A stretch of 64,000 bases of DNA, taken from JACVRW01 sp963811055. GTDB taxonomy: Bacteria; Actinomycetota; Thermoleophilia; Solirubrobacterales; Thermoleophilaceae. The notes under the pieces were generated by a model, which was not told the DNA's origin, made no database searches, and was given only the letters and a program-made list of their open reading frames with translations. This document shows positions 32,784 through 41,351 of this stretch, piece by piece. Position 1 is the first letter of the stretch; the number at the start of each line of letters is the position of its first letter. The DNA lies in assembly GCA_963811055.1 (NCBI GenBank), contig CAWEPQ010000010.1:106789-170788 (forward strand), read 5' to 3'. The position numbers and the translations under genes were made by a program.

Positions 32784-33884
32784 GTGCCCGCGGCGGTGGT
32801 GGTGGGCGCGGGCACCTTCGGCGCCTCGCTGGCGGATCGGCTGGCCCGCGAGGGCTGGGAGGTCACGCTGGTGGACAAGCACCCCCCGGGTCACGCCCGC
32901 GCGGAGTCCGGGGGCGAGACCCGCCTGCTGCGCTCCGCGCACGGCGAGGACGTGCTCTACACCCGGCTCGCCCGGCGCGCGCGCGAGCTGTGGATCGAGC
33001 TGGGAGCCGGCGTGTTCGTCGAGTCGGGCATGGCCTGGCTCGCGCGGCACGAGGACGGGTGGGAGGCACAGAGCGAACGGGTGCTGCGTGCGGAGGGCAT
33101 CCCGGTGGAGCGGCTGGCCCCGGAGGAAGGGCGGAGGCTCCTCCCGGGGCTCTGCCCCGACGGTCTGGTCCACGTGCTCCACGAGCCCGAGGCGGGCGTG
33201 CTGCACGCTGCCCGAGGGGTCCGGGCGCTCGTGGAGCGCGCGCAGGACAGCGGAGCGCGGCTGGAGCTGGGTGAAGCGGTGCCCGAGGGCGGCGCCGTGC
33301 GGGTGGGCGAGCGCGTGCTCGAGGCAGACGTCGTGGTGTGGGCATGCGGAGCGTGGCTGGGCCGGCTCTTCCCGGAGCTCGTGTCGCTGCGGGTGACGTT
33401 CCAGCAGCTCGTCCTCTTCGAGGCCGGCCCGGACTGGGCCGGCTCCGGATGGGTGGACTTCGACGGGCCCTTCTACGGGCACGCCGCGATCGAGCCGCAC
33501 GGATTCAAGGTGGCTCACGACGTGGACGGGCCTCCCGCCGATCCCGACGCCCGGCCGCTCGACGCCACAGAGCAGGCCATCCGCACCGCCCGCGACTACC
33601 TGGCCATGAGGTTCCCCGGGCTCGCGGACGCGCCCGTGGCATCGGCGCCGGCGTGCCACTACAGCCTCACGCCCGACTCGAACTTCCTGTTCGGCCCCCA
33701 CCCCCGGGAGCCCGGCGTGTGGCTGCTGGGAGGCGGCTCTGGACACGGCTTCAAGCACGGGCCCGCGGTGGCCGAGCACGTGGCCTCGGTGCTGGGCGGC
33801 CACGCGGTGCCGGAGCCTCGCTTCGCGCTCGGTGAGCGCCGGCCCGGGCGCAGCCTGCGCACGGCGGGGTCCTCCCCCGCGTGA
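32784..33884 (+). CDS. FAD-dependent oxidoreductase (DAO/sarcosine oxidase-like)
   Basis: 366 residues from GTG 32784. Rossmann motif AVVVGAGTFGASLADRLAR, then VDKHPPGHARAESGGETRLLRSAH, the segment typical of monomeric sarcosine oxidase-like enzymes, in which a Cys or His binds flavin. C-terminal GVWLLGGGSGHGFKHGPAVAEHV is also typical. It oxidises an N-methyl or D-amino acid-like substrate; identity not decidable. Coupled (GTGA overlap) to an MFS transporter that may import its substrate. Confidence 0.88.
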   Translation: MPAAVVVGAGTFGASLADRLAREGWEVTLVDKHPPGHARAESGGETRLLRSAHGEDVLYTRLARRARELWIELGAGVFVESGMAWLARHEDGWEAQSERVLRAEGIPVERLAPEEGRRLLPGLCPDGLVHVLHEPEAGVLHAARGVRALVERAQDSGARLELGEAVPEGGAVRVGERVLEADVVVWACGAWLGRLFPELVSLRVTFQQLVLFEAGPDWAGSGWVDFDGPFYGHAAIEPHGFKVAHDVDGPPADPDARPLDATEQAIRTARDYLAMRFPGLADAPVASAPACHYSLTPDSNFLFGPHPREPGVWLLGGGSGHGFKHGPAVAEHVASVLGGHAVPEPRFALGERRPGRSLRTAGSSPA

Positions 33885-35071
33885 GCGAGCGCCGGCGCCT
33901 GCTGCCGCTGGTGCTCGCCACCGCGGCCACCCAGGCGTCGATCGTGGTCCTAGCCCCGCTCCTGGTGGAGATTGGAAGGGAGTTCCACGCCTCGCTCGGC
34001 GAGGTGGGCCTTGCGCGCTCGTTCCTGGCCGGCACGGCCGTGGCGGTGTCGCTCGTGATCGGGCCCGTGATCGACCGCTGGGGAGTCGGGCCGCTGATCG
34101 CGGCCGGCGGCGCCCTCGGAATGCTCGGCGCCGGCCTCGCGGCCGCGGCTCCCTCGCTCGGGTGGTTCTACCTGGCCGGCCTGGTGACCGGAGCCGGCGT
34201 GGCCTGCACGCTCTCGGCGGGCTTCGCGGGCGTGGCGTCCTACTTCAGCGGCGACCGGGTGGAGTGGGCGATGGGCTGGGTGGTGGGCTCCCAGGCGGCG
34301 GCGTGGATCGTGGGCACCCCGATAATCGGGTTTCTCGCCGAGGCGGGGTCCTGGCGGCTCTCGTTCGTCGTGCCCGCCGTGATCGGCGCGCTCGCGCTGG
34401 TGGCGGGACTGATGGCTCCGGCGGGCCGGGCCACCGCCGGCACCGGGGTGCGCGAGGGGCTGACGGGCGTGTTCCGCGAGCCCTCGGCGCGGCGCTGGAC
34501 GCTCGCCGAGCTGGTGGCCTACTCGGCCTGGACCGCCGAGATCACCTACGCCGGGGCCTTCTACATCAGGAGTTACGGCCTCGGCGAGGCCACCGTGGGG
34601 CTGCTCCTCCCGATCGGGTCGGTGGTGTTCCTCGTCACGTCCACGAACACGAGCCGCCTCACCGCTCTCTACCCGCGCCGGCCGCTGATCGCCCTGGCCG
34701 CGGTGGGGATGGGCGTGATCCTCGTGCCGCTGCTCAACTGGACTCCGGCCGTGGGGGTGACGGTCTGCCTGGTGTGCGTGACCGCCTTCTTCGCGGCCGT
34801 CCGCTCGGCCGGCTCGAGCTCACTCGGACTGGTCCAGCTGCCCGGGAACCCAGGCAGCATGATGGGCGCCCGCACGGCCAGCGCCCAGCTCGGCTACGTG
34901 CTCGGAGCCGCCGGCGGCGGGCTCGTGATCGAGCTGCTGGGGTTCGGAGCGCTCGGGTTCGTGCTGTTCGCCGGCATGGCCGCCTCCGCCCTGTTGATCC
35001 TGCGTGTGGATGATCCCGTGGACGCCGGGGCGGCGCCTCCGGGCCGCTACCCGGAACCGGTGCCCGACTGA
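33881..35071 (+). CDS. MFS transporter
   Basis: 396 residues, GTG 33881 overlapping the previous stop by 4 nt. Twelve helices; N-terminal half contains DRWGVGPLIAAGG after helix 2 and LVTGAGVACTLSAGF. The C-terminal half shows RTASAQLGYVLGAAGGG. No drug-specific signature is obvious. Coupling to the FAD oxidoreductase suggests uptake or export of its substrate or product. Confidence 0.85.
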   Translation: MSERRRLLPLVLATAATQASIVVLAPLLVEIGREFHASLGEVGLARSFLAGTAVAVSLVIGPVIDRWGVGPLIAAGGALGMLGAGLAAAAPSLGWFYLAGLVTGAGVACTLSAGFAGVASYFSGDRVEWAMGWVVGSQAAAWIVGTPIIGFLAEAGSWRLSFVVPAVIGALALVAGLMAPAGRATAGTGVREGLTGVFREPSARRWTLAELVAYSAWTAEITYAGAFYIRSYGLGEATVGLLLPIGSVVFLVTSTNTSRLTALYPRRPLIALAAVGMGVILVPLLNWTPAVGVTVCLVCVTAFFAAVRSAGSSSLGLVQLPGNPGSMMGARTASAQLGYVLGAAGGGLVIELLGFGALGFVLFAGMAASALLILRVDDPVDAGAAPPGRYPEPVPD

Positions 35072-35097
35072 GGCCGAATCGCGATATCGTCGCCGGC

Positions 35098-36039
35098 ATG
35101 GGCGCGGGCATCCGCTCGCTGGTGACGGCCACCGCGGCGCTTCTGGCGGCCGGTGCCCTTGGCGCACCCACCGCGGCGAACGCACAGGGCGCCGGCTCGC
35201 CGCTGGTCTGCCCGGGAACGTTCGAGGTGCTCCACGATGACAGCGTCGGCCAGCTCGTCCTGCCGAAGGGCGCGTACACGATCACGCTGCTCGATCAGAC
35301 CGCCCTCACGTGCTCCGATGCCACCGACCTGCTCCGGCAGTTCCTCGAGGACTTCGATGGGCGGCTCCCGCGTCCGTGGGTCGTGAACGTGGTGGCGGAC
35401 GGCTTCACCCGCGGAAGTGGGAGCTCGGTCGGCTTCCGCGTGGCGGCGGCCACCGGTGGAGGTGGTGGAGGAGGCCGCCATCCCGTCGGCGCCGCCTGTC
35501 CGGGCACATTCCAGGTGCTCCACAACGACCGCGTCGGGACATTCGCCATCCCGAGGGGCCAGTACCAGATCACCCTGCTGGCGGTCGGCCGGATGAGCTG
35601 CTCAAAGGCTTCGTCCTACTTGGCGCGCTTTCTGCAGGACTTCGACGGGATCCTGCCACGACCGTGGTTGATCGATCGGGAGACGGGTTCATTCATGCGG
35701 GGCTCGCGCAACGTCGGCTTCCGGATCAAGAAGCTCGTGGGCCCTGCTCGGCCGAGCGGCGGCGGAAGCGGCATCCATCCCAGCGGTGACCGCTGCCCGG
35801 GCACATTCCAGGTTCTCGACAACGACAGCATCGGCAGCCTGCGCCTGCGGCGTGGCCGCTACCGCATCACCCTGCTGAGCGATCGCCTTTCCTGCCAGAC
35901 CGCGTCGCGGCGGTTCGCCGCGTTCCTGGACGACACCGACGGCGTGCTGCCGCGGCCCTGGGTCGTGAAAGCGCAAACCGGCACCTTCACGCGCGGCCGC
36001 GCCGGCACGATCGGGTTCCGCATAAAGCCTGCCCGGTAG
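35098..36039 (+). CDS. Secreted protein with three tandem CPGTF domains
   Basis: 313 residues. Signal peptide to about residue 29 (ATAALLAAGALGAPTAANA). Three copies of a roughly 78-residue domain begin at C38, C134 and C233. Each has CPGTF(E/Q)VL, an LP(K/R)G(A/Q/R)Y-x-ITLL turn, a second Cys (TCSDA, SCSKA, SCQTA), the helix FL(E/Q/D)D and the motif DG(R/I/V)LPRPWVV followed by T-G-x-F-x-RG and VGFR(V/I). Gly-rich linkers separate them. The two Cys per domain suggest one disulfide each. I recognise no described family. Copies differ in about half their residues, so the duplication is old. Confidence 0.8.
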   Translation: MGAGIRSLVTATAALLAAGALGAPTAANAQGAGSPLVCPGTFEVLHDDSVGQLVLPKGAYTITLLDQTALTCSDATDLLRQFLEDFDGRLPRPWVVNVVADGFTRGSGSSVGFRVAAATGGGGGGGRHPVGAACPGTFQVLHNDRVGTFAIPRGQYQITLLAVGRMSCSKASSYLARFLQDFDGILPRPWLIDRETGSFMRGSRNVGFRIKKLVGPARPSGGGSGIHPSGDRCPGTFQVLDNDSIGSLRLRRGRYRITLLSDRLSCQTASRRFAAFLDDTDGVLPRPWVVKAQTGTFTRGRAGTIGFRIKPAR

Positions 36040-36041
36040 CC

Positions 36042-37277
36042 GTGCCGGTCACGATCGGTCCGCTGGCGGCGGCGACCGGCGGGGGCATCGGACTCTCCGG
36101 CGTCGACGAGGGATCGTTCCTCACGATCGTCGCGGTGGCCGCCCTGGCCGCGCTCGCGGTCTCGCTGCTGGGGCCGCGGGTTGCAGTGCCGGTGGTGGTG
36201 GTCGAGATCGTGCTCGGGATCATCGTCGGACCCGAGCTGCTCGGCCTGGCCGAGCCCGACGAGTTCACCCAGTTCTTCGCGAACCTGGGGCTGGGGATGC
36301 TGTTCTTCTTCGCGGGCTACGAGATCGACTTCCAGCGGATCCGCGGGAAGCCACTGCGTCTGGGAGCGGTCGGGTGGCTGCTCTCGTTGGCTGTCGCATT
36401 CGGACTCGGCGGGCTGCTCGCCGCCGCGGGTGTGGTGCTGTCACTGCGCTTTACCGGCGCTGCCATGGCCACCACGGCCATCGGCACCCTGATTCCGATC
36501 CTGTCCGACGCCGGCGAGCTCCGTACCCGCTTCGGCACCTACCTGCTGGCCGCCGGCGCCGCGGGGGAGTTCGGCCCCATCCTGCTCATCACGCTGTGGC
36601 TTTCCACCGCACACCCGCTCGATAGCGCCCTGATCCTGTTGGCCTTCATCGTCGTGGCAGTGGTGTCGGCGGTTCTCGCGGTGCGCTCGGTCTCGCTCGG
36701 ATGGGGCCTTTTCGAAGGCACCCTCGAGACCAGCGCCCAGCCGGCCATAAGGCTTGCCATGGTGCTCGTGTTCGCGCTCGTCGCGCTGGCCGCGGACCTT
36801 GGCCTGGATCTCCTGCTCGGCGGCTTCGTGGCCGGCATCATCACTCGGCTGGTAGTGCAGGGCCGTGAGGTCGAGCGCTTCGAGTCCAAGCTGATCGCCG
36901 TGGGCTACGGCTTCTTCATTCCGTTCTTCTTCGTCTTCAGCGGCGTGACGTTCGACCTGGACGCGGTCGTGGGCAGCGTGTCCGGGCTTCTCAAGCTGCC
37001 GCTGTTCGTGGCGATGTTCCTGATCGTCCGCGGGCTGCCGGCGTTGCTGCTCTACCGCGGGGTCCTGGACGCCCGCGACCGCATGGCCCTCGCGGTGCTC
37101 TCGTCCACCCAGCTTCCCCTGGTGGTGGCCATCACCACCGTGGCCGTGGAGCAGGGGCACATGCGCAGCTCCACCGGCGCGGCACTGGTGGGCGCGGCCA
37201 TCATCTCCACGCTGGTCTTCCCGTTGCTCGGGCTGCGCCTCCGGAGGGCCCGAATGACCGCCGCGACCGTTTCGTAG
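36042..37277 (+). CDS. Cation:proton antiporter (CPA2/KefB-like)
   Basis: 411 residues from GTG 36042, 2 b after the previous stop, with 11-12 helices. The Na+/H+ exchanger fold is visible: PVVVVEIVLGIIVGPELLGL, LGLGMLFFFAGYEIDF and the core helix FGTYLLAAGAAGEFGPILLITLW. Further on are LDLLLGGFVAGII and FFIPFFFVFSGVTFDLD. No C-terminal TrkA-N (RCK) domain is fused. Likely moves K+ or Na+ against H+; ion specificity unclear. Confidence 0.87.
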   Translation: MPVTIGPLAAATGGGIGLSGVDEGSFLTIVAVAALAALAVSLLGPRVAVPVVVVEIVLGIIVGPELLGLAEPDEFTQFFANLGLGMLFFFAGYEIDFQRIRGKPLRLGAVGWLLSLAVAFGLGGLLAAAGVVLSLRFTGAAMATTAIGTLIPILSDAGELRTRFGTYLLAAGAAGEFGPILLITLWLSTAHPLDSALILLAFIVVAVVSAVLAVRSVSLGWGLFEGTLETSAQPAIRLAMVLVFALVALAADLGLDLLLGGFVAGIITRLVVQGREVERFESKLIAVGYGFFIPFFFVFSGVTFDLDAVVGSVSGLLKLPLFVAMFLIVRGLPALLLYRGVLDARDRMALAVLSSTQLPLVVAITTVAVEQGHMRSSTGAALVGAAIISTLVFPLLGLRLRRARMTAATVS

Positions 37278-37332
37278 TCGGCGGCTGGGGGAATTCAACC
37301 CCCAGAACCCGAGCACCCAGGGAGGTGGTGCC

Positions 37333-37956
37333 ATGCCGTACCGACTCAGGACCGCACGCCGCGCGGTCACCTTGGCCGTAGCCCTCGCCGCCGTCGGCTG
37401 GGGCGCCCCGGCCGCGCAGGCCGCGGAGGTGCCGTTCAACAACTGGACCGTCAAGGGCAATCTGACGGTCAAGAAGCTGAACCAGGACGTCACGCTGCCG
37501 GCGGGCTCCACCTTCAACGGGGTGCTCGAGACCACTACACAGCAGCTAACGGGGCACGTGGCCGTACCGCGCTTCACCACGCGCTTCACGGTTCTCGGCG
37601 TGCCCGCGGACGCCACGCTCGAGCTCGTCGAGTCCGGGCCGTCCACCGCAAAGGTGGTGCTCGGAGGCACCACGACGATCGACGGCCAGTCGCCGTTCAC
37701 GATCCACATCCGGAAGCTCAGCTCACCGCTGCTGCCTCTGAACCTGGTGGGGGGCAACTGCCGTACCAGCGCGCCGGTGGTGCTGCCGCTTCGCTATTCC
37801 GGCCCGCCGGACTTCGTGAAGGGGTTCACGTTCACCGGCACCACCACGATCCCGGCGCTCACCGGCTGCGGGCTTGCCACGCCGCTGCTGAACGCGCTGA
37901 TGGCCGGACCGAACAACCCGTTCAGCGTGGCCATCGCGCCCCCGCCGGCCGCCTGA
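37333..37956 (+). CDS. Secreted beta-rich protein of unknown function
   Basis: 207 residues behind a strong AGGGAGGTGG ribosome site. Signal peptide to about residue 31 (VALAAVGWGAPAAQAA). The mature part is rich in Val/Thr/Gly and alternating polar-hydrophobic stretches (NNWTVKGNLTVKKLNQDVTL, GTTTIDGQSPFTIHIRKL), as in small beta-sandwich proteins. Two cysteines (GGNCRT, LTGCGL) could form a disulfide. No known family recognised. Ends in PPPAA 30 b before the convergent PHP-type gene. Confidence 0.72.
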   Translation: MPYRLRTARRAVTLAVALAAVGWGAPAAQAAEVPFNNWTVKGNLTVKKLNQDVTLPAGSTFNGVLETTTQQLTGHVAVPRFTTRFTVLGVPADATLELVESGPSTAKVVLGGTTTIDGQSPFTIHIRKLSSPLLPLNLVGGNCRTSAPVVLPLRYSGPPDFVKGFTFTGTTTIPALTGCGLATPLLNALMAGPNNPFSVAIAPPPAA

Positions 37957-37986
37957 CGAATTAGAGATCGCGCCTGGCCGCGGCGG

Positions 37987-39765
37987 CTACTGGCCGCCGC
38001 GGCAGCGCGCGCGGTCGACCCAGCTCCAGGGCCCGTAGCCCGGCTCGATCCAGATCGGGCTCGAGACGGTCTCGATGAGGCGGCCGTTCATGATCTGGAG
38101 CCGCCAGCGCCCGTTGCCCACGCCGTGGAACTCGTGCACGAAGTCGTCGTCGGCGATCGGAACGGTCTCGACGGTCGCCCCGTCCTTCACCACGAGGAGT
38201 GTGTATCCCGACCCGCCGATCACGCGGGCGCGGAACTTGGCGCCCCAGGCGTGGACGGTGTCGCCCAGGATCGCCCTGTCGACCGTGTTGCCCCATGGCC
38301 GCGCCGACAGGCGCAGGTCCGGTCCGGCGTTGCCGGTGACCTTCACGTAGGTGTGGCGGCCCTGCACGCCGCAGCGGATGCCGGTCTCCGAGAGCTTGCT
38401 GGCGCGCACCACGGTGGTGGCCTGCCCGATAGGCGCTTCGAGGCCGCCGCTCACATCACCGGCCTTGTGCGAGTCGCTCGAGCCGACGGCCGCGATCTTG
38501 TAGCCCAGGCCGAGCAGACGCTCGTACTCGGTGATCGCCAGCGTGGTGAACGGGTTGGGGTTGCCGCCGAAGTTCCAGGGGCCGGTGGCGATCTCGAGGG
38601 CGTCGAGCTGGGAGTAGTCGGTCTGCGTGTCGGTGTACTCCCAGAAGCAGCCTCGGCATGCCGCCGCGGCTGCCGGCGTGGTGGGCGGGAAGATCTGCGG
38701 GTGGTTGATCTGCGTCCAGCCGCCGGCGAGGTGGACCTCGCGGAAGATGTCCCTGGGGTCGCGCCCGCCGCTCAGCAGCTTGAGTGAGCCGCCGGCCACC
38801 CGCTCGTAGATCGGCGTGGTCCGGTAGTCCACGAACTTGGCGCTGGCGTGGTTGTTCGTGTGGCCCTTGTAGGTGATCACCTCGTCGCTGCGGATCACCA
38901 GGTTGTTCGGGTGGAGCGACTGGTAGCGCCCGATCTCGTTCCAGGCCGGGTAGCCCGACACGTAGTCGGAGAGCGTCATGAAGTCGAGCCCCGCGCCGCC
39001 CTGGGCGAGCGGCTTGAAGGCGTAGTCGAACGTGTCGGTCATGGTGGCCGCGCCGTAGTTCGAGTGCTCGGCGTGCACGTGCATGTCCCCGGCGTACCAG
39101 CCCGCCTCGTCGCGGGCGGGAGCCTTGTTGTAGGGCGCCTTCTGGTACGGCTCGTCGTTGAACGCGGGATCCTCGGAGAGCTCGATCTCCACGCGCCACT
39201 TGACCTTGCCGTCGGCGTCGCCCTCGCTCTGAGCGATCACGGCGCCCACGCCCAGCTCGGCCGCCCACTGGCCGGGCTTGATCCGGCCCGGGATGAAGCC
39301 GCGTGTGGTCTTGCCGGGCACCTCCACGCGCGGGTTGGCGGTGTACTGGGCCTCGGTGGAGTAGCCCTCCGACGACAGCGTCACGTCGGGATGGCTCGAC
39401 CCGCCCCAGCCCCGGAACTCCTGCTCGCCCCACAACTTCGAGGCGCCCTGCCGCGGGCCGTACAGGCCGAGGTCGAGCGTGTGGCGCATCGTGCCGCTCT
39501 CGGGCCGGTCCCAGCAGTACTTGACGCGAACGGCGGTGGTCCCGCGCGGCACGTCGAAGGGCAGCAGGATGTAGTCCTTGTTGACGTTCGTGCCGAACTC
39601 GCCGGCTATGACCCGGTCCGGCGCGATCGCGCGTCCGCCGCAAGCGGTGGTGAGGCCCGGCCCGGGCTCACCCGGAATCGTCGTCGGCGGTGCCTGCGCC
39701 ACCGCGGGGGCGGCGGACAGCAGCACGGCGAGAGCAGAGAGGGCGGCGGGCGCTCTGCGAAGCAC
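37987..39765 (-). CDS. Exported CehA/McbA-like PHP-domain metallohydrolase
   Basis: 592 residues; signal peptide LRRAPAALSALAVLLSAAPAVAQ. An N-terminal jelly-roll-like region (about 40-220) precedes the PHP-type metal domain: first metal motif GWYAGDMHVHAEHS near residue 228, then DFMTLSDY, INHPQ and GSSDSHKAGDV. This pattern fits the CehA/McbA family, which includes carbaryl hydrolase. A C-terminal beta-rich region follows. Probably a secreted phosphoesterase-type hydrolase; substrate unknown. Confidence 0.83.
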   Translation of the reverse strand: MLRRAPAALSALAVLLSAAPAVAQAPPTTIPGEPGPGLTTACGGRAIAPDRVIAGEFGTNVNKDYILLPFDVPRGTTAVRVKYCWDRPESGTMRHTLDLGLYGPRQGASKLWGEQEFRGWGGSSHPDVTLSSEGYSTEAQYTANPRVEVPGKTTRGFIPGRIKPGQWAAELGVGAVIAQSEGDADGKVKWRVEIELSEDPAFNDEPYQKAPYNKAPARDEAGWYAGDMHVHAEHSNYGAATMTDTFDYAFKPLAQGGAGLDFMTLSDYVSGYPAWNEIGRYQSLHPNNLVIRSDEVITYKGHTNNHASAKFVDYRTTPIYERVAGGSLKLLSGGRDPRDIFREVHLAGGWTQINHPQIFPPTTPAAAAACRGCFWEYTDTQTDYSQLDALEIATGPWNFGGNPNPFTTLAITEYERLLGLGYKIAAVGSSDSHKAGDVSGGLEAPIGQATTVVRASKLSETGIRCGVQGRHTYVKVTGNAGPDLRLSARPWGNTVDRAILGDTVHAWGAKFRARVIGGSGYTLLVVKDGATVETVPIADDDFVHEFHGVGNGRWRLQIMNGRLIETVSSPIWIEPGYGPWSWVDRARCRGGQ

Positions 39766-39952
39766 GTGGCGAGTCTATGGTCCGGCGCCCTCCACCACCA
39801 GGCCCAACCCGCCGGCCGGCCACGCGCAAGATGCAGATCACTCCCACGAGCACTAGGTCGCCTGGCGGGTTGCGCCGCGCCGGGGCAGGCGCAAACTGCG
39901 GCGGGTGAGAGGACAAATGCTTCGTAACGCGGCCCCAAAATCGGAGGGGTGT

Positions 39953-40080
39953 GGGGAGTTTTCGTTGGCATACATCGAAAAGTCCCCAAGCCCCCGTCAA
40001 CCGGGGGTCGTTCGTTTTCTGGATGGTGGGCATCCAAAAGACGACGAACCCCCCTGCGGAGGCGCCTCAGACTCCAGGGG
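39953..40080 (+). ncRNA. Candidate structured RNA or switch with competing helices
   Basis: H1: 39953-39964 pairs with 39976-39987, 12 bp with one mismatch. H2: CCCCCG (39991-39996) pairs with CGGGGG (40002-40007), followed by a T-rich stretch TCGTTCGTTTTCT. H3: 40003-40025 pairs with 40031-40053 with 19 of 23 pairs (one of them G-U). H4: CCCCTGCGGAG (40051-40061) pairs with CTCCAGGGG (40072-40080). H2 and H3 share the same G-run and H3 and H4 share the same C-run, so they exclude each other as in attenuators. No known RNA family is recognised and the strand is a guess. Confidence 0.35.
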
Positions 40081-40097
40081 CGAGCCGATTACGACGA

Positions 40098-40124
40098 GCC
40101 TTACGTTGCCGACGTGCCTTACGT
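40098..40124. repeat. Direct repeat GCCTTACGT, 18-b period
   Basis: GCCTTACGT occurs at 40098-40106 and 40116-40124, separated so that the period is 18 b, about 1.7 helical turns. It lies just upstream of the candidate promoter of the 40207 gene, so it is a possible regulator site. Confidence 0.35.
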
Positions 40125-40131
40125 CGCGTCC

Positions 40132-40161
40132 TTGCCCCGGCCCGTCCCGCCGATCTAGAGT
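40132..40161 (+). promoter_or_regulatory. Candidate promoter of the 40207 gene
   Basis: TTGCCC (40132-40137) and TAGAGT (40156-40161) are 18 b apart, a plausible -35/-10 pair. Transcription would begin near 40168, followed by AGGAGG (40196-40201) five bases before the ATG. Confidence 0.3.
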
Positions 40162-40206
40162 CGCTCAACGCTGCGGACTCGCTGCAGCCTCCGACAGGAG
40201 GATCAC

Positions 40207-40563
40207 ATGGCCGAAGCAGGGATCTTCATCGGATGGGGAGCGAACATCCCGAACCGCGAGGCGAAGGGCCTCGAGGTCTTCAACGAGAGCGTCCAGTATT
40301 GGAGCGGCCTCGAGCAGGACGGCAAGATCGAGTCGTTCGAGGTGGTGCTGCTCACTCCACACGGGGGCGACCTGGACGGCTTCGCGCTGCTGCGCGGGAG
40401 CCGCGAACAGGTGGGCGCCCTGATCGTGGACGAGGAGTTCGAGCGCATCACAGCTCGGGCGACCCTGATCGTGCAGAACGTGGGCGTGGTGCCGGCGGTG
40501 CTCGGCGACGGGCTCGGTCGCTCGATCGGGATCTACCAGGAGGAGATCGCGGCGGTGGGCTAG
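40207..40563 (+). CDS. Small conserved-looking cytosolic protein
   Basis: 118 residues with a near-perfect ribosome site (AGGAGG five bases upstream). No signal or membrane helix. The alternation of strands and helices (IFIGWGANIPNREAKGLEVFN, IESFEVVLLTPHGGDLDGFALLRGS, EFERITARATLIVQNVGVVPAV) suggests a ferredoxin-like alpha-beta barrel of the YCII/DUF3303 sort. No family is assigned with confidence. Shares its stop (CTAG) with the convergent MBL-fold gene. Confidence 0.7.
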   Translation: MAEAGIFIGWGANIPNREAKGLEVFNESVQYWSGLEQDGKIESFEVVLLTPHGGDLDGFALLRGSREQVGALIVDEEFERITARATLIVQNVGVVPAVLGDGLGRSIGIYQEEIAAVG

Positions 40564-41336
40564 ACGATCTGGCGAAGGTTCTCGGAGTGAAGCCGCTGCT
40601 GCGCCTTGCCGCCTCGCCCCTCGGGCAGCGGCGGCCGCTCCTCCCCGCGCTCGAGCGCGTCCAGATAGCCCACGTCCTCGTCCAGGATCCGTAGCGCGGT
40701 GGCGCGGTCGTGGGGAGACCCGTGGCCGGGCACCACCGTCTCCGCCTCCTCCACGACCGGCGCCAAGCGCGCCAGCGTGGCGCGGTACTCCGCGAGCGAG
40801 CCGCCTGCCGAGATCATCGGCAGCTCCACGTCGGAGAGGTAGTCGCCGACCACCAGCAGGCCCAGGGCCCGCGCGAACACCGCGCACCCGTCCACCGTGT
40901 GTCCCTCCGCGGGGTGCAGCTCGAGCTCGGCCTCGCCGAGGTCCACCCGGCCGGGCACCGGGAGCGCCTGCACCGCTCCGAGGCTCAGCGGCGCCGGGCG
41001 GGACACATAGTGCTCATCGTCCTCGTCGCGGAGAGCGCGCTGGGCCGCACCCGGCTCCGCGCGCAGCCGCAGGGCCGTGGGCTCCCCCACCCCCAGTGCG
41101 AGCGCCGGGAAGGCCAGCCGCCCGAGCAGATGGTCGAAGTCCCCGTGCGTGGCGAGCAGGCCGTCGGGCTCGAACCCCGCCTGCGCCAGCAGCGGCGCCA
41201 GGGCCTCCAGCTCATCGGGGAAGTAGGGCGAGTCGATCAGGACGGCCTCGCCGCCCGAGCGGACCGCCGTAGCCGTGGTCTGCCACAGGCGACTGGTCAC
41301 TACGAGCGCGTCGCGGTGGACGGAGACCGCCCGCAT
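40560..41336 (-). CDS. MBL-fold metallo-hydrolase
   Basis: 258 residues. The metal-binding motif is THGDFDHLLG; the first position of HxHxDH is varied (H-G-D-F-D-H), as in some small MBL members. Further ligands are likely in AEGHTVDG, GDYLSDVE and VPGHGSPHD. Hydrolytic role, for example a lactone, thioester or nucleic acid derivative; undetermined. The start at 41336 is 15 b after the HAD gene stop, so the two are probably one operon. Confidence 0.82.
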   Translation of the reverse strand: MRAVSVHRDALVVTSRLWQTTATAVRSGGEAVLIDSPYFPDELEALAPLLAQAGFEPDGLLATHGDFDHLLGRLAFPALALGVGEPTALRLRAEPGAAQRALRDEDDEHYVSRPAPLSLGAVQALPVPGRVDLGEAELELHPAEGHTVDGCAVFARALGLLVVGDYLSDVELPMISAGGSLAEYRATLARLAPVVEEAETVVPGHGSPHDRATALRILDEDVGYLDALERGEERPPLPEGRGGKAQQRLHSENLRQIV

Positions 41337-41351
41337 GCGCCCGAGCCGCGA

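Larger units (their letters stand above)
39766..40206. other. 441-b intergenic region rich in hairpins
   Basis: No convincing ORF. The first 180 b hold only the divergent upstream sequence of the PHP-type gene. From 39953 to 40080 there is a dense run of inverted repeats with G-run/C-run alternation. From 40098 to 40124 lies a direct repeat, and from 40132 a promoter-like sequence leads to the 40207 gene. A-rich and T-rich pieces (CCCCAAAATCGG, GTTCGTTTTCT) are unusual for this genome. Confidence 0.6.
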
